This document shows positions 31,861 through 43,170 of a stretch of DNA of 64,000 nt, in pieces. Under the pieces are notes generated by a model. That model was given only the letters and a program-made list of their open reading frames with translations. It was not told the DNA's origin and ran no database searches. The stretch spans positions 38,495,949 to 38,559,948 of the forward strand of contig OX387182.1 of assembly GCA_947561395.2 (NCBI GenBank), in the 5' to 3' direction. This DNA is from Buxus sempervirens. Its lineage: Eukaryota > Streptophyta > Magnoliopsida > Buxales > Buxaceae. Numbering within the stretch: the stretch's first letter is position 1; each line of letters opens with the position of its first letter. A program made the position numbers and the translations under genes.

Positions 31861-33723
31861 TGTCAGCACCTCATTTTTGCACCCCCAGAATTGCTGAAAA
31901 TGAAAAACCTAGCTGAAGGGTCAAACCTCGAAGGGGCAAAAATATCTTAATTAAATTACTTAAGATAAATGGGAAATAATAAAAATTGGAGGAGCATGCT
32001 TCGTCCGAGTGGGCGGCTGAGTCACCTCAGCCGTCAACTCAAGCCAAAAGTGGAGAGAAAAAGTTCGCAACCGCATATGCTGTGCGGTTGACTTTTTCGG
32101 CCACCGCCCTCGCGAGCCAATCAGAGCAAGCGGCGCCGAAAATTCAACCGCACATACAGTACGGTTGCATGGTTTGTCAGTCTGCGCCTGCGCGAGTTTG
32201 TCCCCTAATCATTGCTGAAAAGACATGGCCGAACCGCACATAGCATGCGATTCAGACCAAACCGCGTTATAACCGCACTGTATGTGCGGTTTTGCCTCTG
32301 TGTTCTATAAATAGGAAATCCGAACTGTAGGTAGGGGGTTGGTGATCCGGTGGACTGTTCCCACCCCTTCTCCCCCATTGCTCATGGTACGAGACCACCT
32401 TCCTTTGCCTCCTTAGCTCCCCGAACACCACAAAAATTCTATCCTACCCCTCCCTCCTTCATCCATCCCTCATCTAAGAACTTGAAGAGGAGGAGAAGCT
32501 TGTTGTTGGTGGCCAAAGAAGATGCTCCAGTAGCCATTCTTGATTCAAGGAGGAGCCTATACATCTCAAAAAGGGTTGTAAAACCCCAAGGTATTGCTTC
32601 TTGTTGTCTTTTATTTTATATAAATGAGAATGAGCATGTTTTGAGCCAAGGCAAAAGGGGGCTGTATATATATCTTTGCTGTAATGCCTCCTATAGCATG
32701 CATTTCGTTCACATCAAGAGGTAACCACAAGTACAGCACATTAAGCCCACTCTCTATATCATCTACATATGCACCAGATCATTCTAAGATGCATGCATAG
32801 TCTATGATCCTTTTGTTGCCTTCTTTACTTATCCTCTGCTGTCAAGAGTTTTAAAGCATCATCTCCATGCATAATCATAGCTGTTTAGTTTAGCTTGTAC
32901 ATTGCTTAGAGGTTTGTTTACATCAATCGAATGTATTTGGGGATGAATGGGTGAAGGCATGCCTTTTGGGCTAAGCTGAGATATTCAAACCACTATGGGT
33001 TTGCTCAGGGACCCACAGAAGCTCACGGATGCCCTTGTAAAGAAGACCAACAAATTCTCGTGGCCTTTCTGGCTATTTTCGGATTCTCGGGCACAAACCG
33101 TATACTCAGAACGGTTCAGGCAAAACCGCACTTGATCTACGGTTGCGCCTTAACCGCATAGGATATGCGGTCAGTTCCCTGAACTCTTCAAAAATCCGAT
33201 TTTTAGATCCAGATCCCTTCGACCCAACCCAAACAAAAATAACCAAATCCAATAAGGGTTACCCGATAACTCGAATTGGGCCTTGGGCTTGACTTAAGCC
33301 CAAACTTGGATCCCAATTGGCCTTCCAACAGGGCCCATACCAGACCCACCTCATTAATTGATAAAAAGATAAAATTAAATAATAGGGACCCACACCACTC
33401 AGGTGATCCCACCAGGCTTAACCGAGTGTGCATGCTGGTTTAGGAACAGGTGAGTTTAGAATTGAGTTGACTCGCAAACCAGGAAATCCAAGGGACCTGT
33501 CAAACCGACGAGGCGGACCAGGGTGTCTACGGACTTCCCCGGACCGCAACCGAGAACTTACTCAGAACTCTAATAAGCCGCAGACCAGAATAATTAGGCC
33601 CGAATAGGGGCCCCCTTTTGTGTCTGCCTGCACCTCTCAGGCAGTGGCGACTCCAAATCAGTCCCGAGGCGAGCATCACTTCGCATGCACCTCGTCGTGC
33701 GGCCCGAAAATGGGGTGCGCACA
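31861..33723 (+). repeat. 3' LTR of element D (1863 bp)
   Basis: Nearly identical to 22131-24020. It lacks one palindrome unit of about 28 bp present at 22523-22550 in the 5' LTR; palindromes remain at 32068-32090, 32145-32167, 32231-32253 (one arm base changed) and 32271-32291. Confidence 0.95.
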
Positions 33724-33728
33724 CATGG

Positions 33729-34284
33729 GTAAGTGGGGAAATTAGTGAATGTGCAGTGGAAGCATGGTGAATTTAGAAGGCAGGGGTGAGATCCTATGAG
33801 AAGGAATCCTCCACCGGGATTAGGTATTGGTAACCATGCTATTACATTGAAGTTTTGAAGGCACTACTCTAGGGGATTAAGTTGAAGTGCCATAATTAAA
33901 GAGTAAGGTTTATGTTATTTCAAAAGAGATCATAAAGAGAGGTTATAAAGAATCTTCCTTCTAGATCATGATTTTATTGATTCTACGAATGAGGGCTGTG
34001 AAATTTACAAGTTGAAAGATGTGAGGATAATTTTAAATAATTAAATCAAGGATTGTCTGTAGCTCAAGGATCTCTATTTATCAAAATGCTTTTTGAGTTG
34101 TGGGATTGTGTGCGGATGCTACAGGAAAGAGTACTAGTAGGTGCTTCATGATTTTGGGCATTTTCAAGAGGTGAGTTATTTAATTAGGAATTTTAGTGAA
34201 TGGATATTGTACTTGCATCCAAGTTTGCTGGCAGTATTTTTCTGAGATAAGTTGGTTAGACATTAGGTTTGTCATGAGCAAGTG
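33729..34284 (+). other. Interior of coding-poor Tekay-type element, right part
   Basis: Continues 22130 after removal of element D. AT-rich and non-coding apart from the pol tail that follows. Confidence 0.6.
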
Positions 34285-34409
34285 CTGCAAACCAAAGTGA
34301 TGCATTAGTAAAGGTCTTGGGGTAGAATTATACAATGGAAGAAGCCACCTGGGAAAGCAAGGATGAGCTGAAAACGAAGCATCCAGAATTGAGTGACTTC
34401 ATGAATTAA
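34285..34409 (+). pseudogene. C-terminal tail of Tekay pol (end of chromodomain region)
   Basis: The frame reads VKVLG*NYTMEEATWESKDEL, continues KTKHPELSDFMN and ends with TAA at 34407-34409. In Tekay/Del pol the last residues have the form VKVLW..HT.EEATWE...; here the Trp is Gly and a stop follows. Only this tail is preserved; the rest of pol is absent upstream. Confidence 0.75.
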
Positions 34410-34429
34410 ATTTCAAGGACGAAATTTTT

Positions 34430-34443
34430 TTAGGAGGGGAGAA
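34430..34443 (+). promoter_or_regulatory. Polypurine tract of Tekay-type element
   Basis: TTAGGAGGGGAGAA preceded by 'aaggacgaaattt', the usual Tekay/Del 3' junction; the LTR follows at 34444. Confidence 0.8.
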
Positions 34444-35684
34444 TCTAAAATCCTATATTTTTAATAACATTAAAAATTGGATTTTATGTGTGTTAATTTA
34501 TTTAATCAGGGAAAATTTCAGAACTTAGATATAATAAATTATTAAAAAAAATTGGTTATTTAATTTTCACGGGTTGGGTTTTTGTGGTTCGGTGGTATAG
34601 CAAGCAGAGGGTACTTTGGAAAGTTAAAGTGAGGGGAGGAGAATACTAATTAAAGTAAGGGCTGGTATAATTTAAGTATTAATAATCAATAACGTTACAA
34701 ATAGATTAATAAAAATCTAATTTTAGTGCTAACGTAGGAAATTCGATGGAGTGGCAACTATAGGATTAGGCTTTAAAACAGTCCTGGCGGCAACTATATA
34801 AGGAGGCTCGTTTGTGATCAACAGTTTAGTTGGTTGCTTGATCGATTGTTCTAGAGATCCGAAAATCAAGGGGAGAAGCTAGGGTTTGAAGAAGGAGAGT
34901 GGAGGATTCGAATTTGAGTTGGTTAGAAGTCTGATCGGAGATAAATCAGAGCTGTGCTGTGTATGGAATGTCTGTAGCTGTAGGAGCAGCTTCAAGTCGA
35001 TCGGAGAGTGCTCTGGTAAGTCAAATTCAAACTCAAACTGTAGTGGATCTCTTTAGAAATGAGATTAGAGGCCAGATCTGGAAATTTTCTGTTGATCAAA
35101 GATTGAACGGCAGTCGAATTGGAAGTTTGAGTTGCTGTCGATCAGTGAGCATGTGAAATTGGAACGGCTAAATCAGAGAATTGCATATTAGAGTGAGAAC
35201 TGATCAACTCAAGTAAGTAGCACACCTTTTACCGGATTTGCAATCGACAATTTGAGTAGAACCATGAGTTGAATTGCCGCATACAAGTTTTATCGGATGT
35301 GAACAGATATGATCGAATTTTTTGCTTGTGGTTGAGTTCAGTATAGATTAATTCCAAATAAGATTAATCATGTTCTTATAGGGGGTAAGAAGAGGATCAA
35401 ATTAGTTTTGGGGTGGAATTTAGGTTTAGACCTGGTAAATTCAGATTTCCAAAACATTAGAATGGCCGTCACATATGTCAGTATTGGGCGCTAACCAATG
35501 CTGACCTAGGGGAGGTTGGCGCTGGTTAGAATTGTTTTAAAGTTTATAAGGGAGACCTAGTGGCACCAACCCCTGATGACCTAGGGAGGTTGGCGCCCAT
35601 TCACTTTTAACAAGCTATGTGTGGCTAATTTATTAGACCTGCAGAATTTGGTTAAAGGCTCATTAAGTCTACTCCATGAGTTTA
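34444..35684 (+). repeat. Tekay-type 3' LTR, 5' part, truncated
   Basis: Begins TCTAAAATCC (expected TGTAAAATCC). TATATAAGG at 34795-34803. GC-rich inverted repeats at 35487-35523 (GGCGCTAACC/GGTTGGCGCT) and 35562-35597 (GGCACCAACC/GGTTGGCGCC) correspond to the GC-rich block at 39185-39460 in the complete LTR. The sequence passes into a second pol tail at about 35685, so the LTR is truncated; the exact join is uncertain. Confidence 0.65.
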
Positions 35685-35688
35685 GTTA

Positions 35689-35873
35689 ATCCTTGATAGA
35701 AGAGAGCAAGTTCTCCGCATCAAGACTGTGCCACTAGTGAAAGTCTTGTGGTAGCACCATAATGTAGAGGAAGCTACATGGGAGAACGAAGCCGAAATGA
35801 GAAAGAAGTACCCTATACTCTTCGGTGAATCGCAAGGTAAATTTCGAGGACGAAATTTCTTTTTAGGAGGGTA
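35689..35873 (+). pseudogene. Second Tekay pol C-terminal tail with polypurine tract
   Basis: Reads LDRREQVLRIKTVPLVKVLW, then a stop, then HHNVEEATWENEAEMRKKYP and ILFGESQGKFRGRNFF. This is the typical chromovirus pol end. It is followed by 'ttttaggagggtagaa' and the LTR start at 35877. One nonsense codon follows VLW. It differs in sequence from the tail at 34285-34409, so it belongs to another copy or subfamily. Confidence 0.78.
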
Positions 35874-35876
35874 GAA

Positions 35877-36871
35877 TGTGAAACCCCGTTCCAATATCCT
35901 TAGCATACCCTAATCAGTGGGCTTGATGTGTAGGTGCAACTGGAGAAGCTCAAGCCTAAACCTAGTCAAAGTGGCTAAGCCCCGGGCTTTCAGCAACCTG
36001 TGAAGGTGAGCATCTGTCATTTGGTTAAATAGGATTGCTTATGGAGACAAATAGCTAAGTGTTGTTTGGTTATGTTCAATATAGGATGAAGGAGTGGCAA
36101 ACTCGTAAATTGTAGTGTCTTGAGGAAAAGCCACTTAAAGGAAAATAGCCAAAGGGAAGGCCATATGTGACCAAACTCCATCCCAAACCCTTTTCTTCTC
36201 TTCCTTTTCTCCCACACTCATCTTCTTCATTTCCTCCTCTTCCTTCTTCCCTATTTTCATCCCCCATTCACTTCAAGGCCATTGTACGAGTTTGATTGCA
36301 AAAAAAACAAAAGAAGAAACTAAGAGAAGTGATTTGCATTTGAGGTTTTGAGCTTGGATATTGGTGGAACGAGCAACCAAGGAGCTCAAGTGCTATTCGT
36401 GAGTTGCAATAGAAGCTAGGAAGTTTGCTCAAGTGTTTGCAAGAGGTAAGCAACACCACCCCAACCTTATTTTCCCATTTTCGGCCAAAAATCATATGTT
36501 AGATGAATGTTAGGGTTGAGATGTGAAAACGAGTCCTAGGCCAAATAGGAGGGTTTTCTTTGAAGGGTTTTTTTGGTATTAGTTTTCTACACATGCTAGT
36601 TGTGATTTCAAGCCCAAAAACACCCAGAACAAGTCAGATTTGAGAAAAATCCAAATCTCCAAAAGTTCGGATTTCGCGAACTGTGAAAAACCCAAGCCGC
36701 TCGAGCAGTCGCTCGAGCGCGACATCAGGCGGTGGTTTTAAGTATTTTAGGTAGAGTTTTAAGGCATGGCTGCTCGAGCAACTGTTCTAGCAACTTGTTT
36801 AACAGAAGAACCCAAGAGCTAAATTATAAAACCCAGGATTTTCCTAAAATAAAGTAAATTAAATAAGCCTA
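35877..36871 (+). repeat. Tekay-type LTR, 5' part, cut by the Ale element
   Basis: Starts TGTGAAACCCCG after a polypurine tract. The GC palindrome GCTCGAGC is repeated at 36700-36720 and again near 36770, in the mid-LTR position where related LTRs carry their GC-rich inverted repeats. It is interrupted at 36871/36872; the rest should lie beyond the Ale element, off-window. Confidence 0.65.
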
Positions 36872-37104
36872 TGATAGAAAAGTATAGAACACTTGTATAA
36901 TAGTTGGCTCCCTTATCATTTACAGTGGAGCAGAGTTTGTATTTATAATGTAATCTGTTACAAGAGTTGTTACATTTGAAATTATAAATACATGGAAATG
37001 GTTAGGATTATGTTACCGAGATAAGGAGGAGAGGTTGAGTTGGTTTGGAATTCAATCTGTCTTGATTTGAATTCAAAAGTTCAGAATTTAAACTACGGTT
37101 ATTA
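36872..37104 (-). repeat. 3' LTR of the Ale-like element (about 233 bp)
   Basis: Plus-strand start TGATAGAAAAG; the inner boundary is placed next to the purine tract GCTTGCGGGGAAG (37105-37117, minus). The inner end reads TA instead of TG, so this boundary is tentative. It contains TATA-like 'attataaatac'. Candidate target site gccta at 36867-36871. Confidence 0.55.
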
Positions 37105-38409
37105 CTTCCCCGCAAGCTAAATGTGGGTGACACAACGTTGAGCTTGTCACGCAAGAAAATGAATCTGGATGATGGAAGAGGCTTGGTGAGCGTGTCAACG
37201 ATTTGATCCTTGCTGGACAAAAAATGAACCACCAGAATTTTCTTTTGAACCTTCTCTTGGACAAAGTGATGATCAATTTCAACATGTTTCATCCGTGCAT
37301 GAAACATGGGATTAGCAGAGACATAGGTTGCACCAATATTATCACACTAGAGCATTGGAGGAGATCTCAAAGGGATGCCCAACCCACGCATAAAAGACAT
37401 GATCCATAATGATTCTGCCGTGGCATTTGCTATTGCTTTGTATTTAGCCTCTGTTGAAGAACAGGCAATAGTAGGTTGCTTTTTTTGATGACCATGAGAT
37501 GAGATTGGTGCCACGATAAACACAATACGCTCCAGTAGACCTGCAATCATCGACACATCCTACCCAATCAGCATCTGAGTAAACAGATAAATTTGTGGAG
37601 GAGCTCTTGTTAATAAGTAGACCATGATCAATGGTGCTCTTGAGATAGCGAAGGATTCGCTTGACAGCAGTCCAATGATTTGTAGAGGGGTGGTGCATGT
37701 ATTGACAAACCCGACTCACAACAAATGAAATATCGGGTCTTGTGAGAGAGAGATATTGTAGAGCCCCAATTGTGCTTCTGTAAATGGTTAGATCTAAAAA
37801 TGATGGACTATCAAGGAGAGATAGCTTGGACGATGGGGACATTGGAGTTGAGACAGGTTTTGCTTCGGTCATTTTTGTCCGCTGCAAAAGATTGAGAATG
37901 TACCGTTTTTGAGATAACAAAAGTCCTGCTGCTAACCGATTTGCCTCAATACCTAGAAAATAATTCAGATGGCCTAGATCCTTAAGTGCAAATTCTTGAT
38001 TAATTGAATGAATAAAGGATTCAATAGCTGCCTCATCTGATCCTGTAATGATGATATCATCAACATATACTAAAATAAAAATCTGAACACCATGCTGATT
38101 GTAGATAAATAGAGAAGTGTCAGATTTTGAGTTAACAAACCCATAGGTCAACAAATAATCATGAAGGCGAGCATACCAAGCACGAGGTGCTTGTTTGAGA
38201 CAGTAGATAGCCTTGTGAAGACGACAAACAAGGTTCGGAAACTGTGGATGGACATAGCCAGGCAGTTGAGCCATATAAACTCCTTCAGAGAGATTGCCAT
38301 GAAGAAATGCGTTGTTAATGTCCACCTGCCGAAGAGGCCAGTCCTTGGAGATAGCAAGAGCAAGAAGAAGTTGAATTGTACATGGCTTGATCACAGGACT
38401 GAAAGTATC
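37105..38409 (-). pseudogene. Ale-like pol: RT (most) and RNase H
   Basis: RT begins at the LTR junction with FTDTFSPVIKP and continues WPLRQVDINNAFLHG, QLPGYVHPQFPNLVCRLHKA, YCLKQAPRAWYARL, the catalytic YVDDIIITGS (YVDD at 38056-38067), LKDLGHLNYFLGIE, PVSTPMSPSSKL, IGALQYLSLTRPDISF and VKRILRYLKSTIDHGL. RNase H follows with YSDADWVGCVDDCRSTG and WSSKKA. A frameshift near 37450 and a stop near 37345 break the frame before the tail (MKHVEIDHHFVQEKV, DTLTKPLPSSRF). The true start is on the other side of the solo LTR, at 43782 and above. Confidence 0.92.
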
Positions 38410-38736
38410 TGTAAAACCCCAGTTTTGAGGAAAAAAATATATAAATAAAAATAATAATAATAATAGAATAAAAAAAAATAATAACAGTAGATAAGTAAAA
38501 ATATTGCACATATGGATTTAGGTACAGGTTAAATCAAATTTGTTATTGCTAGGAATTTGTGGTTCATTAGTGTTAAAGAAACTGAAGTGGAAATATAAAT
38601 AGGTAAGTTACATTCGGACTCGGAAATAAATAAGAATTGGTCAATAGTTAAAATCCGGGGAAAACCCTACATTAATGAGGGGTAGAAAAGGGATTCGAGA
38701 GATAAGGGGGAAATTAGGTCAAACCTTGGCGATGTC

Positions 38737-38744
38737 TATAAATA
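38737..38744 (+). promoter_or_regulatory. TATA box of Tekay-type solo LTR
   Basis: TATAAATA about 330 bp from the LTR start. Confidence 0.65.
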
Positions 38745-40060
38745 GGAAGCTCCTATAAGTTTTCGGGGATTTGGGGAAAAAGTTGCTGCTCTGGAGAAAG
38801 TTAGGGCGGTAGTCCAGCGGGTTAGGTCTCGAAGTGAAATCCACCCAGGACGGCCGGAAGCTTGAAGAAGGTCTTCAATACTAAGTGAGTAGCACTGATT
38901 TACAACTGGGGTTTTGTGTTTTTGTGTTCTTCGTGAGCTTATTTTGATGCATGGTTGTATTTTAAGTGATTTCTGAGTTTTTCTGGTTTTCTGGAATAAC
39001 ATGAAACAGAACCGGAGATTGAAATTTACCTTGAAATTAAATGTGTTTAGATTAAATCCAAAAGTGGTTGGGAAGCATTCTGGGAACCTTGGGAGTGTAT
39101 TGCAACAATTACAGACCGAAACAAACCAGCCAGACATGTACATCTCGAAATAACAGGGACTTGAAAATCGCAGTGGGTATCCGCCGAGTTGGCGCCCACT
39201 AGCGCTCACCTAGGAGGTAGGCGCCCAGTTGAAATTATACCATCCGCCGAGCTAGCGCTCACCTGGTGCTCAGCTCGCGCGCACTCCAAACCATGCGCGA
39301 ATCTCGCGCGAGGCTGGCGCTCATCTCGCGCCCACCTCTCGCTCAGCTCGCGCTCACTTAGCGTCGAGTGAGCGCATAGTATATTTTTAGCCTATTTTCT
39401 TACCGCCGACCGGCGCTCACCTGGCGCCCACTTCAGGAAGTGAGCGCATACCCCATTATACTTACCGAATTGAAATTTTGATTAAACCAAGGAGTTTTTG
39501 TTGACTTGAGGGTTAAACCACTTCACTATACACTTGTTTGGGGACTTTGGAATCTACTTTGCCTATGACGTTATTAGAGGAAAATTTAGGGAAATTCTTA
39601 AAAGCTTCCAAGTTTGAGTTTAGGTTATTTATGAGTGTTGTGCCGGATACCAAACCACTAAGAGTTCCTAGTTACATTTCCTCTGTTTTATACACTGTTT
39701 TGATTGAGGAATTATTATATTCTGGTTTCACTTGTTTGGATAATTTTAAGTGTATTGTAAAGATTTTCTTGGTATGAATGATTGAGTTTTATTTCCAAAT
39801 GGCATGTGTTACGGAAATGAGAAAATACTGAAAGTACTTGAGGTACTGCTTGGTCCAAAGGGATAGAGGAGGAACTGTGATGAGTTTTACATGATGTGGA
39901 ATGAATGGTTTTACTTTGATGTTGGAATTGAGATTATACGATGTTTTACTGTTTTGGTTTAGCTTGTCCTGGATCCAGAGTCTAAGCTTAGTAATGTGAT
40001 GCTTTTATTTCATTGGAGTAATGGCATGGCCATGGAGTGTTGCCACGACTGGTGTAGAGC

Positions 40061-43000
40061 AGCCAGAAACCCTGAGTAGGCCTGGTTGTCAATGTCGAAA
40101 CCCTGAGTAGGCCGATTGTAACGCCCCGAACCGGGGTCAGTGCAAACCGGCACCCAACCCGAACCCGGTTCGCTACTGTAACAACCCAAGTCCGGTTCAA
40201 CAACCAAACCCGAGGTGTTACCACGAAGCTGGGGTCAGATACAAACCAAGATTCACAATAATTTTAAAATTTACAATTTAATTACATCAGAGTTATGGTA
40301 GCAATTCTTTATTCAATACTATCAATTCAATTTACAATAAGGTTTATTTAATCAACAGGTGACATTAATACCAATTATAATTCTACCCATCAAATTAAAA
40401 CCCCATCTTCGCGATCTCTCTAAGCAACCTGAAAAATAGGGGAAAACGGAGTGAGATTTACATCTCCGCAAGTAGCAGGTGCATGCAATTTGAAACAGTC
40501 CAATGTAAGCAATAGTCATGAGGTATTCGATTAATCAACAATAAGACGAGAAATCCAAGTTATTCATGGCAATTACAAATAAGGCGATGAAACATATGAT
40601 CATGTATAACTACCAGTAACTTGATGTTAACGAGGTAAAATCGACAAAAGCGACAAAACACGTGCCATTGCAGGACTCACAAAGGTGATAAGTATTTGAG
40701 ATGACACTCAACTAAATGCTGTTCCACCGTGCGGCTTAGGGGCAGTGCTACTTAATGATACTCAAGCCCCATGCAGCGCAGCTTAGGCAAGAGCCGTAGT
40801 CACCGACTTATTGCGCACGAACCCCGCAGAGTTGGACGTACCACCAGCATGCAGCACCAGAATCAATACATGGAGTGTGGTCGCTTATCCACATGTACAG
40901 GGAATCACCAGCGGCTCACCGGGGTGTCCCTCCAGACATAGGACCCTCCCAGAGCAAACTAACTTACAAAGGGAAGCGCGCTCGCAATATAGGAGTAAAT
41001 CAACCCAAACTAAATACCACTTAGCTAACCAGCCAAAACTATGGATCCATATACAGCTAAGCCCACTGACACAAACCACGATAAAACCACATACGGGAGG
41101 ACTCACTAATGTAGGAGGCATATACACTTTTACCCGTAAAGGATTACACATCTCTACACAGAGGATTACCCATCTCTGCCATAAAAGTTGGTATCAACTC
41201 AACCACAGAAGCCGTATCACCCAACCGTAAAATTAAAGAGAACAACATCATACCACATACCAATCCATACCCAAGTATTCCATTCCATGTGAAAATCATG
41301 ATTCAATCATAACAAATCCAATTATAGGCATTTTCAGAATAACATATGCAAATCTTCCAATTATATTCAAAATAAAACTCAAGTATCATAAATCCGATAA
41401 AATCTGAGTTTATACAATTCCAGTAGCCCATATTCCTATATAAAGCTCAAAATAAAGTAAATCCATTATTACTTAGAGTTTTCTTTATTAATCCCTTTTT
41501 ATTAGAATCCAATTTCCTACCTTAGCACCTAAGCTAGCTTCTATTTGAATTTTCTGTATTTTATTTTTCCAGCATGTTCTACAGACCTAGAATGAAGTTA
41601 AAAAGATGTTTATAAGCTATAAATTTCAGTAGTATTATTTCTAGCAATATCCATACCCTTTGACTCTTTTATAAACAATCCTTTCATTATAACCTTCAAT
41701 TTATTGCTTATTCTTTCAAAATTAATTTTATAATTTTTATAGCTTAATTAGGTCCTTATAAAGATGCTAACATGCTTAACTAATCATAAGAATTATTGGG
41801 TATTTATTCGAATTACAAAATTCCCAAAATCTACAAATTTTACTTAGAGCGCCTACCTCTACAGGGCTGGGCGATCCTAGGCGCTCGTGCAAAATAAAAC
41901 TGAATTTTCCAGATTTTTAAGGTTCGAATTTTTAGGCCTTTGCTATATGTTTTCTTGGTCTAAATTAATCTACAAAACTTCTAAAACATACCTATAGCCT
42001 TCTAGAGTAATTTTTATGAATTAAATACCATCCTAAAATTAATTTCATGATAAAACCAAGTTTTCTCCATTATTTCACAAATTCTTCAAGAACACCAAAT
42101 ACTAAAATATAAACAATTTGATTCCATGTAAATACTGTTTCGACTAATCCATTCAATCCATATGAAATCATAGAAAATGAAATCATGCAGTTCCTCACGT
42201 TTTCCAAGGGTTACTACTTGCCTTATACGCTAAATCCTTCTTCTATTGCACCTTCTAATTCTGGACCAAACTTTTGCTCCCAACCGCACCAAACTAGACT
42301 CTTCCAATTCAAATCTCCACCATACACAATGTAGTTCCATCAGTGAAGAACAAAACCTCCAAATTTGAAGGCAATCCACCGTACAGATTTTCCCCGATCG
42401 CATTTTGATGGTGGCTGTCAGACACCTCCATTAGAAACCTCCTTCCTTTCTCTCCCTCTTTTCTCTCCATAAGAAACCCACGAAAATTCCCTCTTGTCTA
42501 ACCTTAGTCTCCTATTTATACTAGGCTTTAGAAATCCTAAGCCAACCCTAATTGGCTAATTTAATTTGGGCTAACCCAACCATGATCTAGTTAATGTCTA
42601 ATCCTTCTAATTTAATTCCTACTTTTTCTCCACCTTCTATTTTTCTACTTAAACAATACTAATTAAGTTTCTTATTATCCAAACTCATGAAAATAACCTA
42701 TTTTCGTGCAAAATATTTAATTAAACATTTTTATCACTTAAAACCTTATTTTCTCCAAATTAAGACGTGAAATCTCCTAATTACCCTTTTTCCCACTGTT
42801 AGGCTTTTATTAATTTCTTTTAATTTCTAACTTGTCAAAATAATTTGTTTTCTTCTATTTTCTAATTCTAATTATTATTTGATGATCTATTTACTAATTA
42901 CCCTTTTCTGAAAATTACCAAAATTCCCTTTTTATTCTTTTAGGCTGATTTCATTAAAATTCTTTCTTTATTTTCAACTTAGAACTTATTTGAATTAATT

Positions 43001-43170
43001 ATCCTCTAAATCTTCACTTTTTATTTTAACTAGGACTTAACTCATATTTTCTTTTATTTATTATTTATTTCTTTATTAGGTGAAAAATCGGGGTTTTACA
43101 CCGACATTGGATGACGAAACCCTGAGTAGGCTGTCATTTCAGAGTATCCGAAACCCTGAGTAGGCCGGAA
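40061..43170. repeat. Four-hairpin array with constant loop, interrupted by the nested LTR
   Basis: Loop AAACCCTGAGTAGGC occurs four times: 40067-40081, 40098-40112, 43117-43131 and 43151-43165. Flanking arms pair in each case: AGCCAG/CTGGTT, CAATGTCG/CGACATTG (the 3' arm is restored only when 40117-43100 is removed), ATGACG/TGTCAT and TCCG/CGGA. Period is 30-34 bp once the insertion is removed. Confidence 0.9.
40117..43100 (-). repeat. Nested chromovirus-type solo LTR (2984 bp)
   Basis: Starts TGTAACGCCCCG, ends CGGGGTTTTACA, so it is minus-oriented. Flanks are CCGAT (40112-40116) and CCGAC (43101-43105), a target duplication with one later change. The first about 110 bp match the reverse complement of 3940-4043. 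A 9-bp-arm GC-rich inverted repeat lies at 41847-41886 (GAGCGCCTA/TAGGCGCTC). No coding content. Confidence 0.85.

Larger units (their letters stand above)
22131..33723 (+). mobile_element. Element D: complete non-autonomous Ogre/Tat-like retrotransposon with gag only (TR-GAG type)
   Basis: LTRs 22131-24020 and 31861-33723 with a perfect target duplication CATGG (22126-22130 and 33724-33728). The interior has a near-match tRNA-Arg primer site, a leader homologous to that of element F, a 26-bp satellite-like block, one intact 559-codon gag, and 2.9 kb of A-rich non-coding sequence. No protease, RT, RNase H or integrase motif is present. This matches the TR-GAG class described in plants: terminal repeats plus gag, mobilised by a partner's pol. 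LTRs differ at roughly 14 sites plus one 28-bp indel, so it is young. Confidence 0.93.
20651..35684 (+). mobile_element. Tekay/Del-type chromovirus relative with almost no coding sequence, split by TR-GAG element D
   Basis: LTR 3' end (20651-21347), iMet-type primer site (21350-21361), interior 21362-22130 plus 33729-34443, then polypurine tract and the start of the 3' LTR (34444 on). With element D removed, only about 1.5 kb separates the LTRs, too little for gag-pol. The sole coding trace is the end of the pol/chromodomain reading frame just before the polypurine tract. This fits a LARD-like deletion derivative. The left LTR end was displaced by Tat-1 at 20650. Pairing the 5' and 3' LTR is inferred from order and orientation, because the visible LTR parts do not overlap. 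Confidence 0.65.

Noticed and set aside
40811..41230. 139-codon frame as a host gene
   Set aside because: Inside a minus-oriented solo LTR, with no domain and no start or splice context.
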